The notes below the pieces were generated by a model. The model ran no database searches and had not been told where the DNA came from. It saw nothing but the letters and a program-made list of their open reading frames with translations. A stretch of 64,000 bases of DNA from Pseudobdellovibrionaceae bacterium (GTDB taxonomy: Bacteria; Bdellovibrionota; Bdellovibrionia; Bdellovibrionales; JAMPXM01), in NCBI GenBank assembly GCA_947462815.1, contig CANHQR010000008.1:19782-83781 (forward strand), written 5' to 3'. The translations under genes and the position numbers were made by a program. Below, piece after piece: positions 1 through 7,737 of the stretch; positions within the stretch are counted from its first letter, which is position 1; each line of letters opens with the position of its first letter.

Positions 1-137
1 GTGATCCCACCACCGATGATGAGAAGATCGAAAACTTCCGACTCGAGTTGATCGAGCATTTGCGGCCGATCGTGAACGGAAAGACGAAGTCGAGAGTTCG
101 CGGAACCATGCTTCGACTCGCTCCTTGACGACGACAT
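1..137 (-). CDS. glpD: Glycerol-3-phosphate dehydrogenase-like FAD protein (N-terminus only)
   Basis: Only the first 45 codons are inside the window; the gene runs off the left edge. The translation ends with RPQMLDQLESEVFDLLIIGG followed by GIT, which is the N-terminal lead-in and dinucleotide-binding GGGxxG motif of aerobic glycerol-3-phosphate dehydrogenases, membrane-associated FAD enzymes that oxidise glycerol-3-phosphate to dihydroxyacetone phosphate. The ATG at 137 has a strong Shine-Dalgarno (AAGGAGTGATCGT) that overlaps the stop of the upstream 160-aa gene, so the two are probably cotranscribed. With so little sequence, another FAD-dependent oxidoreductase of the same superfamily remains possible. 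Confidence 0.7.
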   Translation of the reverse strand, partial: MSSSRSESKHGSANSRLRLSVHDRPQMLDQLESEVFDLLIIGGGI

Positions 138-141
138 ACGA

Positions 142-624
142 TCACTCCTTGGTGGTGGGTAACTCCATGACCAGATCGGCAACGGGACGGACCCGACGTT
201 GCTCAGCGATGCTACGAACTTGCGGAAGTTCCAGAGTCGAAGTGACGAATTGCAAGCGCTGCATGTGTTTGTCGCGCGCAATTCCGATCATGACTTGAAA
301 AAGCTCAGCGGTCCTCGATTCGTTCTCAGCCGCGAGATACTCGAGCCAAACCGTCTGCGTCTGTTGCCTAAAAAATAAAATCGGTTGCGCCAGTGCGACA
401 CCGCGAAGTCGACCATTTTGAGGATCGCGAGAGGCCATGGACCAACCGGTCGCGAGGTAGTGCTGAAGTGATTCGCGGCGCCACGCAGCAGTCCACTCGA
501 TGAAGGGATCATCCGGATGAAGTGCGACCGCCTGCGCTTTGCTCCACGCGTAAACCTCGTCAAGATCACGAATACTGAGAACCTGAAATTCATTAAAACT
601 CGACGCGCTCATCGGTGACATCAT
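142..624 (-). CDS. GNAT-like protein of unknown function, 160 aa
   Basis: No family is recognised with certainty. The middle and C-terminal half (GVALAQPILFF, then VWLEYLAAENESRTAELFQV) alternates strand and helix like the central beta sheet of GNAT acetyltransferases. The usual Q/RxxGxG/A pyrophosphate-binding loop is not visible, so acetyl-CoA binding is doubtful. The gene ends four bases before the glpD-like start and its stop codon lies in that gene's ribosome-binding site, suggesting translational coupling. It is divergent from the HAD gene at 650 with only 25 bases between, so promoters must overlap coding sequence. It could be a divergent acetyltransferase or a structural homologue without activity. 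Confidence 0.6.
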   Translation of the reverse strand: MMSPMSASSFNEFQVLSIRDLDEVYAWSKAQAVALHPDDPFIEWTAAWRRESLQHYLATGWSMASRDPQNGRLRGVALAQPILFFRQQTQTVWLEYLAAENESRTAELFQVMIGIARDKHMQRLQFVTSTLELPQVRSIAEQRRVRPVADLVMELPTTKE

Positions 625-649
625 CCCTTACGCCTGTGAGACTGAGATC

Positions 650-1447
650 ATGCTTTCAAATGCCAACCTCAGCGTCAACGAGTTCACCGACGAGCTCTGG
701 CGGCGACTCGACCAACATCTCCACGAAAATCTTCAGGAGTGCCAAAAGCGCGGCGAAGTTCCGGTCGCCGTCTTCGATGCCGACGGCACGCTCTGGGACG
801 AAGATGCCGGAGAGGCTTTTTTCAAATGGCAGATTGAGAATTGTGGCTTCGAACTCCCGGCTGATCCTTGGCAACACTACTTTGCATGGAAAGCACGCGA
901 TCCTCTTGGCGCCTACGGTTGGTTGGCCCAAATCTCGGCGGGACAAAGCTTGTCACAGGTCCGCGATTGGGCTTCGCAGTGCGCTCGTTCGAATGCGCCG
1001 TGGCCGGTCTTTGAAAGCCAACGCCACCTCCTTAAGAAACTGCAGGCTTGGGGCGTCGAGATTTACGTGGTGACCGCATCGGTTAAGTGGGCCGTTGAAC
1101 CCCTGGCCCTCGAGTACTTTGGCTTACCCTATGAGCGCGTGATCGGCATCGAGTGCGAGATCGATCCGCGAGATGTTTTACGTACCGAAGTTAAGCTGCC
1201 GATCACTTGGCGCGATGGCAAAGCCCAAGCCCTGCGGGCCAGGATCGGCGATCGTCAGCCGATTCTCACTTGCGGAAACACCTACGGCGACATTGCCTTG
1301 ATCGAAACGGCGACCGCCAAAGGTATACGACTGATGATTCAAACCCGGCCCGACAACGAAGCCGAAGTTGGTCTCGGTCGAGAAGAGGCCAAGCTGCGCG
1401 CCCATGGACGCGCGCTCAACTGGTGGCTGCATTCTTTTCGACGCTAG
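650..1447 (+). CDS. HAD-family phosphatase, SerB-like (HAD-IB)
   Basis: All four HAD motifs are visible: motif I VFDADGTLW near residue 42 (nucleophile and acid-base aspartates), motif II VTAS near residue 140, the conserved lysine in GKAQAL, and motif IV GNTYGDIALIE near residue 210. The layout, with a helical cap between motifs I and II, fits HAD-IB phosphatases related to phosphoserine phosphatase; the substrate cannot be read from the sequence. The protein has no signal peptide and should be cytoplasmic. It converges on the methyltransferase gene, the two stop codons sharing the CTAG at 1444-1447. The Shine-Dalgarno is weak (GAG a few bases upstream). Confidence 0.82.
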   Translation: MLSNANLSVNEFTDELWRRLDQHLHENLQECQKRGEVPVAVFDADGTLWDEDAGEAFFKWQIENCGFELPADPWQHYFAWKARDPLGAYGWLAQISAGQSLSQVRDWASQCARSNAPWPVFESQRHLLKKLQAWGVEIYVVTASVKWAVEPLALEYFGLPYERVIGIECEIDPRDVLRTEVKLPITWRDGKAQALRARIGDRQPILTCGNTYGDIALIETATAKGIRLMIQTRPDNEAEVGLGREEAKLRAHGRALNWWLHSFRR

Positions 1448-2124
1448 GTCGCACTTTGATAAATCGAATATCGGGAGCGATGCAGCGGCGAGATCACCTC
1501 GGCCAACCAGGGATGTAATTTCTCAATCGTCGAGCGAGTCAGTCCTCCGCGACCCACGAGCACAATACTATGCCCCTGACGTGCGCGGTCCTGCAGTTGG
1601 GCTACGGTGGCTTCAATACTCGCGCGATCTGAATAGTCGTACATGAAGTAGACGTCGGCCGCAGGTAGCGGTAGTCCTCGAAGATCCTCGCAACGCAATT
1701 CATAGCGGGAAGCCGGTAAACCACGCGCGTCGCGCCAGCGCACAGCCTCAGCGTGTCGCTCGGGCACGACTTCGTAGCCACAGTAGGTCCAGATCGGTGA
1801 ACACGCGTGCAGCACATGCGCGAGGCGCGAGTAGCCCGAGCCCAGCTCGACGAGGTGACCAGGCTGAAAGCGCTCATCAAGATCGAGGATCATGCGCCGA
1901 AGTTCTGTGTAAGGCGTGAGTAAGGACTGAAGAGCGAGGCCACGCCACTGTTGGGGCTGCTCCGAATTGCCAGTCTGAGTTTCTTCGCAGGTGAGCTGAG
2001 TCTCGATGCCGTGGTGGGCACGCAAGCCGAGTCGCTCATCGAGTTTCTCAGAGTGCAGCTTCTCCTCCTGGAGATCGCAGTGGGGATCACCAGGCCAAGC
2101 GGGAAAAAAGACCTGTTGGCTCAA
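1444..2124 (-). CDS. SAM-dependent methyltransferase-like protein
   Basis: The Rossmann-type motif I HLVELGSGYSRLAHVL and later acidic and hydrophobic strands (YCGYEVVPERH, ADVYFMYDYSD, HSIVLVGRG) fit a class I SAM-dependent methyltransferase; the target is unknown. The longest frame begins at 2211, but the TTG at 2124 has an excellent Shine-Dalgarno (AAGGAGGGG, five bases upstream) and this start avoids overlap with the small gene ending at 2138, so I prefer it (226 aa). The stop codon of that small gene directly abuts this Shine-Dalgarno (TGAAGGAGGGG), implying coupling. The N-terminal ~60 residues are charged and not recognisable. Confidence 0.72.
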   Translation of the reverse strand: MSQQVFFPAWPGDPHCDLQEEKLHSEKLDERLGLRAHHGIETQLTCEETQTGNSEQPQQWRGLALQSLLTPYTELRRMILDLDERFQPGHLVELGSGYSRLAHVLHACSPIWTYCGYEVVPERHAEAVRWRDARGLPASRYELRCEDLRGLPLPAADVYFMYDYSDRASIEATVAQLQDRARQGHSIVLVGRGGLTRSTIEKLHPWLAEVISPLHRSRYSIYQSAT

Positions 2125-2137
2125 GTCGTCCCCTCCT

Positions 2138-2353
2138 TCATGAAGATGACTTTTTCCTACGGGATACCGCATTCTGCTTCTCTCGCCATGTGAAGAGTCC
2201 CAAGCGAACATCCTGCTCTTCTAATTGAAGAGTCACATGAATCCGCTCACGGTCTTTCAAATTTTCGCTCTTTCGAACTTCGGATTTGAGGGGCAGCAGA
2301 TAAGATCGGCGAAGAGAGTCATACCAGATTGCGGAAAACCTAGACTGCTTCAT
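2138..2353 (-). CDS. Small basic protein of unknown function, 71 aa
   Basis: A 71-codon frame starting at ATG 2353 with a purine-rich GAGAAAGAG just upstream. It is rich in Arg, Lys and Ser, with a central strand-like segment (RIHVTLQLEEQDVRLGLFTW) that might form a small beta unit, and ends in a basic tail (RRKKSSS). It has no signal peptide or membrane segment. Support comes from context: its stop codon sits exactly at the Shine-Dalgarno of the methyltransferase start at 2124, as in a two-gene operon. No family is recognised. Confidence 0.45.
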   Translation of the reverse strand: MKQSRFSAIWYDSLRRSYLLPLKSEVRKSENLKDRERIHVTLQLEEQDVRLGLFTWREKQNAVSRRKKSSS

Positions 2354-2477
2354 CTCTTTCTCAATTCTCTATGAGCTTCAACTCGATTTGAAGTCTCCAA
2401 TGCGGAGATCCCTTGTAAATCCAAAAGACATCCTCGCAAAAACACTTGGGTGTGATTTTAAGTGAGTGACGAGGAAG

Positions 2478-2554
2478 TGGCGCACTCGCCAGGACTCGAA
2501 CCTGGAACCCTCTGATCCGAAGTCAGATACTCTATCCAATTGAGCTACGAGTGC
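2478..2554 (-). tRNA. tRNA-Arg (anticodon TCG)
   Basis: Read on the minus strand from 2554, the acceptor stem GCACTCG pairs with CGAGTGC, followed by discriminator G and an encoded CCA. The D-arm (AGCTCAATTGGATAGAGT), anticodon arm (TCTGA, loop CTTCGGA, TCAGA) and T-arm (CCAGG, TTCGAGT, CCTGG) are all present. The anticodon TCG reads CGA-family arginine codons. A weak hairpin with a T-run lies downstream near 2436-2460. The gene is single, with no adjacent tRNA or integrase to suggest an integration site. Confidence 0.97.
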
Positions 2555-2592
2555 ACGTCAAGCTTTGGAGCTTAAGCCGTCCCGACAATCTG

Positions 2593-2683
2593 GACAGCTG
2601 GGCCAGAGTCGCCGCGACGGCCCGATTCTGTCAAGTGGCGGAAGTCGGGCGATGCCGCTTTTGGCTGAGCCTTGAAAGCGGCA
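2593..2683. other. Two tandem structured hairpins between pepP and tRNA-Arg
   Basis: The 153-base spacer between the pepP stop and the tRNA 5' end holds two inverted repeats. The first (2593-2632) is nested: GACAG/CTGTC outside, GGGCC/GGCCC in the middle, GTCG/CGAC at the tip. The second (2653-2683) pairs TGCCGCTTT with AAAGCGGCA around an inner GGC/GCC. Neither is followed by a T-tract on either strand, so these are not classical intrinsic terminators. They could be factor-dependent terminators, mRNA 3'-end stabilisers of pepP, or a REP-like element. I see no second copy in the window. Confidence 0.5.
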
Positions 2684-2707
2684 CCTCGGACCTCACCTCG
2701 CCTCGCC

Positions 2708-4030
2708 TCACGCTTTGCGACCCACGAGGGCCTCAAGATCTGCGACCTCTTTAGGCGACTCGGACGTCATCACCTCACAGCCGCCCGCAGTGATCACCAC
2801 GTTGTCCTCAATGCGAACACCGATCCCGCGCAACTCCTCAGGGGCCGATGCGTCCTCGGCCGGAATGTAGAGTCCTGGCTCAATGGTATAGGCCATGCCG
2901 ACTTCGAGGCGGCGCGGCTCATTGTGAATTTGATAGAGACCCGCATCATGAACGTCCATACCCAAGTAATGGCTAACCCCATGTGGGTAGTACTTCTTAA
3001 AAAGCTGACGTTCAATGGCCTCAGTACGAGGCACATGCAATAGCTTGAGCTCAATCATCGCGTCTGTCAGATACTCGATCGTTCGATCCTGGAGTTGCTT
3101 GAAGGCCAAGCCCGGCTTGGAAAGTCCAATCAGCTCCTTCTGGATCTCCAGCACTCGATCATAGACCTTTCGTTGCGCCGAGGTGAATTTGGCATTCACC
3201 GGAAAGGTTCGCGTGATGTCGCCGGTATAATAGCGAACTTCGGCGCCTGCATCGATCAGCAGCAGATCGCCATCTCGGCAAGTCTGATCGTTGAAAACAT
3301 AGTGGAGGGTGCAGGCATTGGCGCCCGTCGCGACGATCGAGTTGTAACCTTCACGATCCGCGTTTTGCTGATAGATCGAGTGCAGGAAGACACCTTGCAG
3401 TTGTCGCTCGGTCACTCCGGGTCGAGTCGCACGCATCACCTCAACATGGGCTTTAGCGGTGACCGAACAGGCACGACGCATGAGATGAACATCTTCTTCG
3501 GTTTTAATCACCCGCAGCTCGCCGACAAGCTCCGCAGAATCATGAATCGGCATGTTACCGCGGCCGCTGCGGCCGTGAGCTCGGCGAACACGAGCTAAAA
3601 GCCCAAGCATGCGATGATCGAAATCTTCATCGATGTCGAAGCGGTAATAAAGTCGATCGCAAGTTTTCAATAAATCAACGGCAAGTTTGTCGAAATCATC
3701 GATCAAGTGAGCTTGATCGATGCCGAAATGCTGTTGGGCACCTTGAGGCCCGTAGCGAAAGCCATCCCAAGTTTCGCGCTCCACATCTTTGGGCCGCACA
3801 AACAAAACGGTTTCCGGAGTCTGACCTGGGCGGAAGATCAGAATACTCTCCGGCTCTTCCCAGCCGGTGAGATAATACAGATTCGTGTCCTGCCGAAATG
3901 CGTGATGCACGTCGTGGTTGCGAATTCGTTCTGGATTAGAAATCAAAACCAGAGCGGCGCCCTTGGCGCGATCCGCCAGGCTCTGACGACGTTTTTTGAA
4001 GATCGACATATTGTCTGTGGGTTGCCGCAT
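2708..4030 (-). CDS. pepP: Xaa-Pro aminopeptidase (M24B family)
   Basis: A 440-aa protein with the N-terminal creatinase-like domain and the C-terminal pita-bread metallopeptidase domain of aminopeptidase P, which removes N-terminal residues preceding proline. The dinuclear metal ligands are visible in order: Asp in LLIDAGAE, Asp in YYTGDITRTFP, His in HGVSHYLGMDVHD, Glu in YTIEPGLYI and Glu in GVRIEDNVV. The length matches E. coli PepP (about 440). The ATG at 4030 has GGAGG six bases upstream. It has no signal peptide, so it is cytoplasmic. It is last in the minus-strand block and may be transcribed on its own. Confidence 0.95.
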   Translation of the reverse strand: MRQPTDNMSIFKKRRQSLADRAKGAALVLISNPERIRNHDVHHAFRQDTNLYYLTGWEEPESILIFRPGQTPETVLFVRPKDVERETWDGFRYGPQGAQQHFGIDQAHLIDDFDKLAVDLLKTCDRLYYRFDIDEDFDHRMLGLLARVRRAHGRSGRGNMPIHDSAELVGELRVIKTEEDVHLMRRACSVTAKAHVEVMRATRPGVTERQLQGVFLHSIYQQNADREGYNSIVATGANACTLHYVFNDQTCRDGDLLLIDAGAEVRYYTGDITRTFPVNAKFTSAQRKVYDRVLEIQKELIGLSKPGLAFKQLQDRTIEYLTDAMIELKLLHVPRTEAIERQLFKKYYPHGVSHYLGMDVHDAGLYQIHNEPRRLEVGMAYTIEPGLYIPAEDASAPEELRGIGVRIEDNVVITAGGCEVMTSESPKEVADLEALVGRKA

Positions 4031-4114
4031 GCCATTCCTCCGCGCGATCCGCCCTAGCGGTGTCGGACGAGTCTAGCACAGGAATTGGCCTTTGGAGTAC
4101 TGATACCGAGTCGA

Positions 4115-5317
4115 TTAAAAGCCGTACTGTTGGGACAGCTTGCGCGTTAGATCCCCTGCGGCCCGAGCCCCGGCCTCCACACTCGCCCTTCGCGCCGCGA
4201 AGTCCTCCAACTTTTGACCGCTCGTATTGACGCTTAAAATCCAATTGACCGTTGGCGACCGAGCGCTCGCGTGAGCCCGACGAACTTCACTCCAGAGTAC
4301 GCTCGCCGCATGATCGGCTGAGGCCACGTCAGGATGCAGGGCTTCGCCCGAACCCAAAACGTTGACCAGAACAATCAATGTCGCCCCTTGCTGACGCAAC
4401 CACTGTGCCGACTCGGCAATCGCCAGGGGTGCCGCCATGGACCCGGCCTCCCGCATCAGTGGTGGAAAGGGCAGGCAGCGCGAAACAGCCTCTTTGACTG
4501 AACCGCGGCTTTGCCAAGAGAGAGCGTTCTGCTTCAACCGGGACTGAATGGACGGACAGGCAAAAGGAATTTTCATCTTCTCGATGCCTCCACTCGGGAA
4601 GGCGAGACTCAAATACGAATCAAGATCCCCTGGGGACTTCGGCTTATGCTTCTCGAGATCGCGCCGATCCGCCACATCGCTCTCGCGCAGACGAAAGCCT
4701 TTCCACTCCACATCATTGGGCTGAGTCTTCTCGGCGTAGGTCGCGGCCATCAAAGCCCCCCACTCGAGGCCGACAATCGCATGGATCGGAATTCGCGAGC
4801 GGTGAAACTCCCTCAGCACGCCGATGTGCGCGTAAGCCTTGAGGCCACCTGGGCCCAGAATCACACCGACGCGTGGGATTTCCTTTTGTAGAAAACTTGT
4901 GTCGACAGGAGTCGGAGCCGGCGTCGCGCCCACATCACTGGGCGTATCGCTCGAGGCATTCGCAAAGGGCTCAGCATCCACGGTGGTTGGCGCGGCCTCG
5001 ACCGCAACCTGCGAGGAGGGCATCGGAGTCGCCGCTGCTGCTGGGCCGCCGCTCGCGGGTGGAGCTGTGGCCGTCCGTGGTTTCGGCGAACTGGGACGCG
5101 TTCGAGTCTCGAGACCTTGGCAAGCCGAGAGGCTCAAGAATAGACCTGTCCAACAAGCCAGAGCCAGACCGCGGCGGAGATCTAAGCCAATTGAGCGATT
5201 GTGACACGGCATGGAAGGAACAAGAGACTGATCAATCGAAGCTTCAGTCGAACTTTCAGTCGAGTCTAATGCTGTTGCTGTTGCTGGTGCTTGTGCTGGT
5301 GCTGGTGCTGGGCTCAT
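4115..5317 (-). CDS. Patatin-like lipoprotein lacking catalytic Ser and Asp
   Basis: A lipobox-like LSLSAC follows a hydrophobic stretch, then comes a Pro/Ala/Thr-rich linker and a patatin-like domain starting RVGVILGPGGLKAYAHIGVL, which preserves the oxyanion-hole GGG/K motif and the GVL helix. The nucleophile elbow, normally GxSxG, reads GLEWG, so Ser is replaced by Glu. The expected DGG/DGA motif is replaced by EAGSMAAPL. Phospholipase activity is therefore unlikely and a binding or structural role is inferred. The ATG at 5317 has AAGGAGGG just upstream, but it puts about 35 low-complexity residues before the signal peptide; the in-frame ATG at 5215 would give a normal signal peptide but has no Shine-Dalgarno. 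Confidence 0.75.
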   Translation of the reverse strand: MSPAPAPAQAPATATALDSTESSTEASIDQSLVPSMPCHNRSIGLDLRRGLALACWTGLFLSLSACQGLETRTRPSSPKPRTATAPPASGGPAAAATPMPSSQVAVEAAPTTVDAEPFANASSDTPSDVGATPAPTPVDTSFLQKEIPRVGVILGPGGLKAYAHIGVLREFHRSRIPIHAIVGLEWGALMAATYAEKTQPNDVEWKGFRLRESDVADRRDLEKHKPKSPGDLDSYLSLAFPSGGIEKMKIPFACPSIQSRLKQNALSWQSRGSVKEAVSRCLPFPPLMREAGSMAAPLAIAESAQWLRQQGATLIVLVNVLGSGEALHPDVASADHAASVLWSEVRRAHASARSPTVNWILSVNTSGQKLEDFAARRASVEAGARAAGDLTRKLSQQYGF

Positions 5318-5483
5318 TCCACCCTCCTTCATCTCTGGATCAAATGCGGTGTCTTTCGACTCTAAGTTCCACGTCGGCGTCCAGATCCGCGCTTATGTCC
5401 GCGTCTCGGTACAAATCCCCAGATCGTTTATCCGACCATCACTCAGACCAACTATCAGACAATGCCCAAGGAGATGCCTAACG

Positions 5484-6386
5484 TCACAGCCAATTCAACT
5501 GTTGAGGCGGTCGTGCATACAAGAAAAATTCCTGATTCCCGTCGCTTCCCAAAATCGGACTCGGGAAATAGGCCAGAACGGTCCAGCCTAACGACGCCAA
5601 AAAATCGCGCATTTGCGGTTCAAGCGCAGCCCGTCGCTTCTCGTCTTTGACGATACCGCCCTTTCCAAGAGCCTCCCGACCCAACTCGAACTGAGGTTTA
5701 ACAAGAGTCAGTAGCGAAGCGTCGGGTTTCAACATCTCGATACCGCTCCCGAGTAGCGCCGGCAGCACGAGCCGCTGCGAGATGAAAGATAGGTCCATCA
5801 CCACCCAATCAAAGAGTCGTGCATTCGTGGCCTGAAGAAGTTGTTCGCGAAGTTCCGGTCGATCGAGCTCACGTGCGTTCCATCGCTCAAAGATCTTCAC
5901 GCGAGAATCGTGGCGCAAAGCTGGAGCGAGCTGATCGTGACCGACATCAACGCCGACAACTAGACTCGCCCCCGACTGCAAACAACAGTCGGTGAAACCG
6001 CCTGTCGATACGCCAATATCTAAGACGATTGAGCCTCGCATGGTCAGTTGGGTCGGGGGGCTTAGATTCAGTTCCCGAAGTTTCTGCAAAGCCCCGTGAA
6101 GTTTCAGACCGCCCCGGGATACGAATTCAGGATCGCTCGATTGAGCGAGCTCGAGGCGGGCACCCGACCGCAAATCCAAAATCTGCGAAGCCTTTTTGAT
6201 CGCGACGCGTTGGCCTTGAGCATTGATGAGGAAAACTCGTCCCTCTTGAATCAGGGCTTGAGCGCGCTGGCGCGATGAGGCCAAGCCGAGTTCGACCAAA
6301 CCCAGATCAGCGCGTATCGGCTCTTCCAATTCGGATTTCGACGTCGGCAAGTTGTCGTCATCGCGGTTATCGATATTCATACTCAC
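5484..6386 (-). CDS. tlyA: TlyA-family rRNA methyltransferase / hemolysin A homologue
   Basis: The N-terminal S4 RNA-binding domain (RADLGLVELGLASSRQRAQA, with VFLINAQGQRV) is followed by a FtsJ/RrmJ-type methyltransferase domain with SAM motif VLDIGVSTGGFTDCCLQ, VGVDVGHDQL, the catalytic region WVVMDLSFIS and LTLVKPQFELGR. TlyA enzymes 2'-O-methylate cytidines of rRNA; the older hemolysin name comes from mycobacteria and Brachyspira. At 300 aa it is slightly longer than the usual ~270 because of an acidic N-terminal extension. The GTG at 6386 and the ATG at 6380 are both possible starts. It lies 9 bases after ispA, in the order common in xseAB-ispA-tlyA clusters. Confidence 0.92.
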   Translation of the reverse strand: MSMNIDNRDDDNLPTSKSELEEPIRADLGLVELGLASSRQRAQALIQEGRVFLINAQGQRVAIKKASQILDLRSGARLELAQSSDPEFVSRGGLKLHGALQKLRELNLSPPTQLTMRGSIVLDIGVSTGGFTDCCLQSGASLVVGVDVGHDQLAPALRHDSRVKIFERWNARELDRPELREQLLQATNARLFDWVVMDLSFISQRLVLPALLGSGIEMLKPDASLLTLVKPQFELGREALGKGGIVKDEKRRAALEPQMRDFLASLGWTVLAYFPSPILGSDGNQEFFLYARPPQQLNWL

Positions 6387-6395
6387 TTCGTGCTT

Positions 6396-7307
6396 TTAGC
6401 GGCTTCGATCTCGATTGTAGAGAACCAAGCTTCGCAAGGTCTCGGCGCGCTCGTCCCAGTCGATGATGGCCTCGAGAGCCTCATCTGTCAGTTCAAAGAG
6501 GAATTCACGCGTCTTCTCTGGACCCAGCATTGCGCAATAGCTACCCGCCTCTGGTCGAGCCTGATCGAAATCCAACAAGTCATCGGCGACCTGAAAAGCC
6601 AACCCAAGGGCCGCCGAGTAATCCGACAGGTCCTCGATCTGATCTTCCGTCGCTTCGCAGATAATGGCCGAGCCGACGGCAGCCGCTCGAATCAAGGCGC
6701 CGGTTTTGAGTTGATGCATGAGTCGGAGCTCTTCGATTTCGGTCGCGTCACCGCGCTGAGCGCGAAGGTCGATGGCTTGCCCACCCACCATACCGTGCGA
6801 ACCTGCGGCCCGCGAGAGCTCCACGATGGCGCGAACAGCGACCTCAGGTCGTTTCGCGTAGGCCTCGCCCAGCCAAGCGAAGGCATCTGTGAGCAAGGCG
6901 TCACCGGCAAGAATAGCCGTGGCTTCATCAAACTTTTTATGACAAGTCGGCTGGCCGCGACGGAAGTCATCATTGTCCATAGACGGCAAATCATCGTGAA
7001 TGAGCGAATACGTGTGCACACACTCGACTGCCCCAGCATACGGCAGCACCAAATCTTGGGATTCACCGAGGGCATCAGCGACCATCAGTGCGAGGCTGGG
7101 CCGGAAACGCTTCGCTCCCTCTTGAAGAAGGGAATACCGCATCGCCGAATTCAGACGTTGCCAACCCTCGGCCCGATCATCGCGCGATGCAAACTGGGAG
7201 TTAAGTGCATCGTGGACGAGCTTCGCCGAACTTTCCATGAAACCGAGAACATGAGCGAGATTTTTGGATCCATCGACATGGTCTGCGATATTTTCTGAAG
7301 AACTCAC
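6396..7307 (-). CDS. ispA: Polyprenyl (geranyl/farnesyl) diphosphate synthase
   Basis: Both aspartate-rich motifs of all-E prenyltransferases are present: the first as DDLPSMDNDD followed by RRGQPTCHKKF, the second as FQVADDLLDF. The enzyme condenses isopentenyl diphosphate with allylic diphosphates to make C10-C20 chains; the small residues before the first motif (YSLIH) fit a short-chain synthase, but product length is not certain. The longest frame begins at 7319; the GTG at 7307 has GAGG six bases upstream and is preferred (303 aa). It lies downstream of xseB and directly upstream of tlyA. The dxs gene that often sits in this cluster is absent. Confidence 0.92.
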   Translation of the reverse strand: MSSSENIADHVDGSKNLAHVLGFMESSAKLVHDALNSQFASRDDRAEGWQRLNSAMRYSLLQEGAKRFRPSLALMVADALGESQDLVLPYAGAVECVHTYSLIHDDLPSMDNDDFRRGQPTCHKKFDEATAILAGDALLTDAFAWLGEAYAKRPEVAVRAIVELSRAAGSHGMVGGQAIDLRAQRGDATEIEELRLMHQLKTGALIRAAAVGSAIICEATEDQIEDLSDYSAALGLAFQVADDLLDFDQARPEAGSYCAMLGPEKTREFLFELTDEALEAIIDWDERAETLRSLVLYNRDRSR

Positions 7308-7384
7308 GTGGAACCTCATTCTGGAGTCGCCGTTCGGCGAGCAAATGACGAGATGGGGCTTCGAGGCGCGGATCGGCGTCGCTT

Positions 7385-7660
7385 CTAGTCTTCGACCTCG
7401 GGATCGAAGTCTTCGGTTACGGCTTCACCTTGATCGTCAACCGACAGGAGCAGCTTCACTTTTTGCTCGGCGTCTGCCAGCTGCACATTGCACTCTCGCG
7501 ACAACCTCACGCCTTCTTCGAAAAGTTTGAGAGATTCCTCGAGCGGCATTTCACCACTCTCCATTTTCTCGACGATCTCTTCGAGGCGCGAAAGCTTCTT
7601 TTCGAAATCCATTTTGCCGAGCTCACTCGACGCTCGACTCGACGTGGGTTGACCTGCCAT
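7385..7660 (-). CDS. xseB: Exodeoxyribonuclease VII small subunit
   Basis: A 91-aa protein with the full family signature: FEKKLSRLEEIVEKMESGE, then PLEESLKLFEEGVRLSRECN and a helical region ending in an acidic tail. The small subunits form a coiled-coil that assembles on XseA to make exonuclease VII, which degrades single-stranded DNA from both ends. The ATG at 7660 has GGAGGAG close upstream. It lies 77 bases after xseA and upstream of ispA. About 16 residues at the N-terminus and an acidic C-terminal tail extend beyond the family core. Confidence 0.93.
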   Translation of the reverse strand: MAGQPTSSRASSELGKMDFEKKLSRLEEIVEKMESGEMPLEESLKLFEEGVRLSRECNVQLADAEQKVKLLLSVDDQGEAVTEDFDPEVED

Positions 7661-7737
7661 AACTCCTCCAGTTCAAAATGTCTTTCCAAGAACTTTAAAA
7701 AATTTCACCGAAATCACATGCCCTCAGCGGACCTAGG

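Noticed and set aside
2436..2460. Terminator downstream of tRNA-Arg
   Set aside because: The stem has only four pairs (ACAC/GTGT); too weak to list as a feature.
4873..5481. 202-aa plus-strand frame opposite the patatin-like gene
   Set aside because: Product of reading the low-complexity repeat tract; contains a run of Leu-Val repeats from CTGGTG and no recognisable domain.
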